From assembly GCA_023846275.1 (NCBI GenBank), contig CM043875.1:4337569-4401568 (forward strand): a DNA stretch of 64,000 nucleotides. The letters are read 5' to 3'. The notes under the pieces are model-generated. The model saw only the letters and a program-made list of their open reading frames with translations. It was not told the DNA's origin and ran no database searches. Shown here one piece after another: positions 59,961 through 64,000 of this stretch. The DNA is from Vanilla planifolia. Taxonomy: Eukaryota; Streptophyta; Magnoliopsida; Asparagales; Orchidaceae. Position 1 is the stretch's first letter; each line of letters starts with the position of its first letter. A program made the translations under genes and the position numbers.

Positions 59961-62900
59961 CCTATATTTGAATGTACAGGTTTCCAACCCCTATAGGTTT
60001 AATTCTTATTCTTAGTTCTTCTTTCGTGTTACTAATGCAACACAACTCTCACTAAAATCCCTCATGCAACCCAATACAAGTTTTAAAAGCAAGAAATATA
60101 ATGAATTGTTTCATAGTTTCACACTCAATCCATCATGGATATCCTTATAATTTTTGCAAGATCTCCTTTTTAAATACCTCCCTAAGCAATGGAATCTTTC
60201 GTGGTCTGATTCCTTCCCTAGCTAATATGATTTCTCCCACAATAGGACTTAGATTTTTAGGGGTTTAAGGAAATAATTTAGATGTTTTTTTATCAAGGTT
60301 ACTCATTTAATGATTTAAATAATCTTTTAATTGAAACCATAAAAAGAATTGTATTCTCCTAATTTACCCTTCTAATTAATTCACAAACTTAGCCAAAAAA
60401 ATATATAAATTTTTTATTTCTTAATTTCTTCTCTTTTATAAAATATATATATTTTTTACTTTTTTAGTATTTAAAAATACTTTTTTATGTTTATCTTCCA
60501 CCTTGTTGCATAATGACCTTATTAACTATTATGTTAATTAATAAAATTCTAATATAAGTATTAAACTAAATTTATCCACACACTTTTATCATGTTATAGA
60601 TTGTCATTAATGAGAGTCACAACAAGCCACAAGTTGTTGACGACATCAACCATCACCATCCATCCATTCTTCCAACAAATCAAATGCATCTATCTGTCAT
60701 GATTTGGCTCATAATGGAAGTAAGTCTATAAATCTAATAATCCCACTACAAACTATAAACATACTATGCCCCTTAACATCATGAACATAAAAACCTCTAG
60801 CAATCCTCGATCAATAGAGATCTCCTATAACACAACATAGGGAGTGAAAGAATAGATCACAACTCCATTAATAGGTACGAATAAGATGTTTAATCATTTA
60901 TGTAATATCCATCAAGACATGAATGAGTTAGAACATAAATAAGTAGAGTGAGTACATGAGATGAATTTTAATTGCATAATTAAAAAAGGTATTTTGATTT
61001 ACTAAATAAGATTAAAAAAATGTAAATTTGATTCGAATTTTTTGTAAAAATTCTTATTAGATTGTCACCCAAAAGAGTTTGTGTATCTTATAACTAAATA
61101 GAATTAATATATCAAAGTAATTAAATTATTACTTTTCTCTTTCAACGTTATATTAATTATTAAATACATTTTGTATTAATTAAATTAAATGCATGACAAA
61201 AGTTATGTAGAGTAAAACGATATTGAAAATTCAAAATTGAAAATTTTACAAAGAGAACATATTGGTGTAAAAGTTGGACAAATCTCAAAAAACAAATGTT
61301 TAATTCATAAACGATATAAACCACGATTAATTATGTTTTTTAAAATTAAATTTCATGATCATGATGATTTGGTGGTCAAATTCCTATCTTTCTTAGATAC
61401 TTTATTTTGGCTATATTTGATTAAAACATAGGTGTTTTTTTACGTGACAATAAGTGTTTGTTTGAACTTTGTGGCATTGTGAAGGCCCCATGGATAGAAA
61501 ATAATTGCTATTTGAAAATATTTTTTAACACTTACTATTTAAAGTTTTTTTTATCAAAAATATTAAAATTGGATAGAAATAAAATTTTTTTAGACATTAG
61601 TTATTTTTTTTATGTTTATTATAGAAAAAATAGAATCTTATTGTGCTCATATAAACGGACCACTAAAGCTTATTTGTGATGCTAAGATGACTATGATAAG
61701 AAATAATCATTTCTTGATTGAGAAAATGTTTTTAATTATACTTATAAAGACAATATTTTAGGTATGTCATCATTTAAGATGCCACTATGCTTTTTAATTC
61801 ACTATTTTAAAATATAAATATGAACCATAAAAAATTCAACAATTGCATGATTTTTCCTGAAAAGGATGTTGAAAATTGATTTTTTTTTTTATGAAAACCT
61901 TTTTTAAGGAAAGTTTAGATGTTTCTGGTTTATTAAATTTATAATTTTAAAATCATAGATTTAAATTTTACTTCATCGAACAAACAAGGTGAGTAATTTT
62001 GGAATTTGTAACAAAGTGTGATTTATTTATTTTTATTATTGGGGACCTGCATGCAAATATGATCCAATTAATAATATAATATGATTCATTGCATCTTCAA
62101 GTAGCTTTTCATGCTGAAAAGAAATCACTATTTATTGAATATTAACTTTGATCTTCATGATGAGGAGTAGATTCCTTGCATTTATGAACTTTTGTTTTCA
62201 TCCATCTCCTCATCAATTATATATGTCACATGGAATTGAAAAAAGTATGAAAATGACAGAGGAGAAGATTTTAAGCAAACATGATGATCTATTAGAGTTC
62301 AATCTTAGATAAATGTTAAAAGATAGTTTAAACTTTGGTTATTTTAATGATAATAATCATAATATAGTGAGATTGATACAAAAATATGTAGTGAATTACT
62401 ATTCAAATGTTATGTTGAAAATAAAATCAAGATACAATAACAAAATTGATTTTAATTTTTTTAAAAGTTAAACATAGTATTATGATTATTAATAGTGAAT
62501 GATAGTACATATTTGTTTTAACTCTTTGTATTTAAGTTAAATTATATATGTTTTTTAAGTTAAATTATATTTTTTAATAGTTTAAAGAGTTTTAACCAAA
62601 ATGATTGAAACTTTAACAATCAAAGCTTTAATCTTAAAAAAAGAAAAAGATGCGTAGTTTTGATAATCCATATATGCTTCTTTTTATTATAGCATTAGAG
62701 ATATCGTTACTATGTTGGATAGCAATGATGGAATTGTTAAGTGTACCAAAGCATAGAGAAAAAGATAACATGACTTAAAGGGCATATATATGGGAGATAA
62801 AGTTAGGTATATTTATATACCCGAAGAGTTATATTGACATATCATTACATCTTTTGTGATTGTGTCTTATATATATGATAATAATATAGAACAAACAATA

Positions 62901-64000
62901 TAAACCATCAAGTGCAATACATTTAATTTATTCAAATCTACTAACGCTCAACATGAAAGTATAATTTCTTTTGTCAGTTTTCGCAGATCTTATAATAATG
63001 TCATGAATTACCCTATAACAAATAGTCTCACTTATAAAAATACTCCTCCTATTTAAGTATTATAACAATAAGTTTAAATATTAAGTTTAAGAACTATTTG
63101 ACTCACTAAGTGATTTGTCCCATTTGTTATCATAGCAAACCCCTCACATAATGAATCTTTATTAGAACATCATTAATATGCTTTCCCCTTATTTATAGAA
63201 TTCTTATAATAAAATCGCTTTTTCTTTTTCCTTATAACTTTTGTGTTCCACGACAACGATCTAACTGTCCTTAATTTCTCACATCAACATATCGTAGGCT
63301 TTATATTAAATAACTCGTCATCTTTATATAAGATCATCTCTTTTGCATAACTTTTTATTCTTCAAAAGTTTTTGTTGGGTTTGCTATGATCAAAATCATA
63401 ATTAGCATAGCTCAAGTCAACATGCTACAAAAGTTTAGAAGCACACTCAACTACTTGGCCATCAATAAATCTAAAACTGGTCACATAGACATGTAGACAA
63501 GAACGAGTCAAACTTATTAAGCATTCATTGTTGTCTCGAGCTTAGATTTGGTTACAAAACCTACATGAGCCGACTCAATGTCTCATTGATCTTGAGCTTG
63601 TTCCCTACCTTAACTTAAACCTAATCTCTTCAATGATTCAATGATACAATTTCTCACTAAAGCAGCAAACAAGTTGTACTACTCAGCTTTTTTTGGCATC
63701 ATGTTATTCCTGAAGCAGATTCGCAGCAAAGCAAAAGTTAGTGTCATTTAAAACAAGGAAAGAAAAGTTCTTTGAAATGACCCATTCATTTTGGCCAAAG
63801 CACTTCATGTGAAAAAGAAAAGATTGTTTTGATTGATATGCAACATGGTAGAAAAATGCTGTTCAATCACAGTAATGTCTGATAAATTACCATTGAAATA
63901 TTATGACTAATTAATTTATATGCATAAAATCTCTTCAAAAAAAAAAATTTATATGCATAAAATTCAAATATTTATTTCTTTTTACATAATAATGATACCA
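59961..64000. other. AT-rich intergenic DNA to the window end
   Basis: No gene, RNA or intact element is recognised. The stretch 63030-63720 is slightly less AT-biased and may be a worn repeat or the outer part of a neighbouring gene, but no conserved frame supports this. Confidence 0.45.

Noticed and set aside
59050-61679. Small frames of 60-76 codons in the right-hand AT-rich DNA
   Set aside because: Their composition is dominated by Phe, Leu, Ile, Lys and Tyr as expected from AT-rich noise, and no motif is recognisable.
1-64000. tRNA, rRNA or CRISPR-like arrays
   Set aside because: No cloverleaf with the expected A and B box spacing, no rRNA-like segment and no regularly spaced identical repeats with unique spacers were noticed by eye.

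Overview
The window is nuclear DNA of a flowering plant. Three host genes have clear angiosperm relatives: an organellar mTERF protein, a DSE1-type WD40 protein and a group I bZIP factor. Two of them carry GT-AG introns, and the rest is AT-rich DNA packed with retrotransposon remains. The repeat types would suit a monocot, but the sequence does not prove this and I do not name a species.

Layout. 0.15-9.75 kb: two tandem copies of a unit of about 1,007 bp, the second split by a full-length, decayed L1-type LINE (1326-8884, + strand). The LINE has a 12-bp target duplication, ORF1 (DUF4283 and zinc knuckle) and ORF2 (endonuclease, reverse transcriptase, zinc-binding domain, RNase H). 10.57-12.07 kb: intronless mTERF4 (RUG2/BSM type) on the - strand. 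12.6-14.5 kb: one 1.93-kb LTR, with GC-rich tandem motifs inside, between the divergent mTERF4 and DSE1 genes. 15.8-31.6 kb: DSE1 (+), 13 exons, 393 codons, all junctions resolved by conserved protein sequence and GT-AG sites. Intron 5 (7.0 kb) holds a Ty1/copia fossil, and intron 11 (4.6 kb) ends in a duplicated splice-acceptor-like segment. 31.6-37.1 kb: AT-rich intergenic DNA with LTR-like remains. 37.4-43.8 kb: bZIP29/30-type gene (+), 4 exons, 533 codons. Its 4.7-kb intron 3 holds a decayed RTE-type LINE on the - strand. 45.6-55.8 kb: an old SIRE-like Ty1/copia element on the - strand with nested + strand LTR material. 55.8-64 kb: AT-rich DNA with tandem duplications and no recognisable gene.

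The three host genes look intact and unrelated in function: organelle RNA metabolism, plasmodesmata and embryo development, and transcription. I see no operon-like or cluster logic. I found no convincing new biological system. The most informative observations are the LINE whose empty site is preserved in the adjacent tandem copy, the apparent absence of an A-tail on that LINE, the duplicated acceptor segment in DSE1, and an unclassified coiled-coil coding remnant inside DSE1 intron 5.
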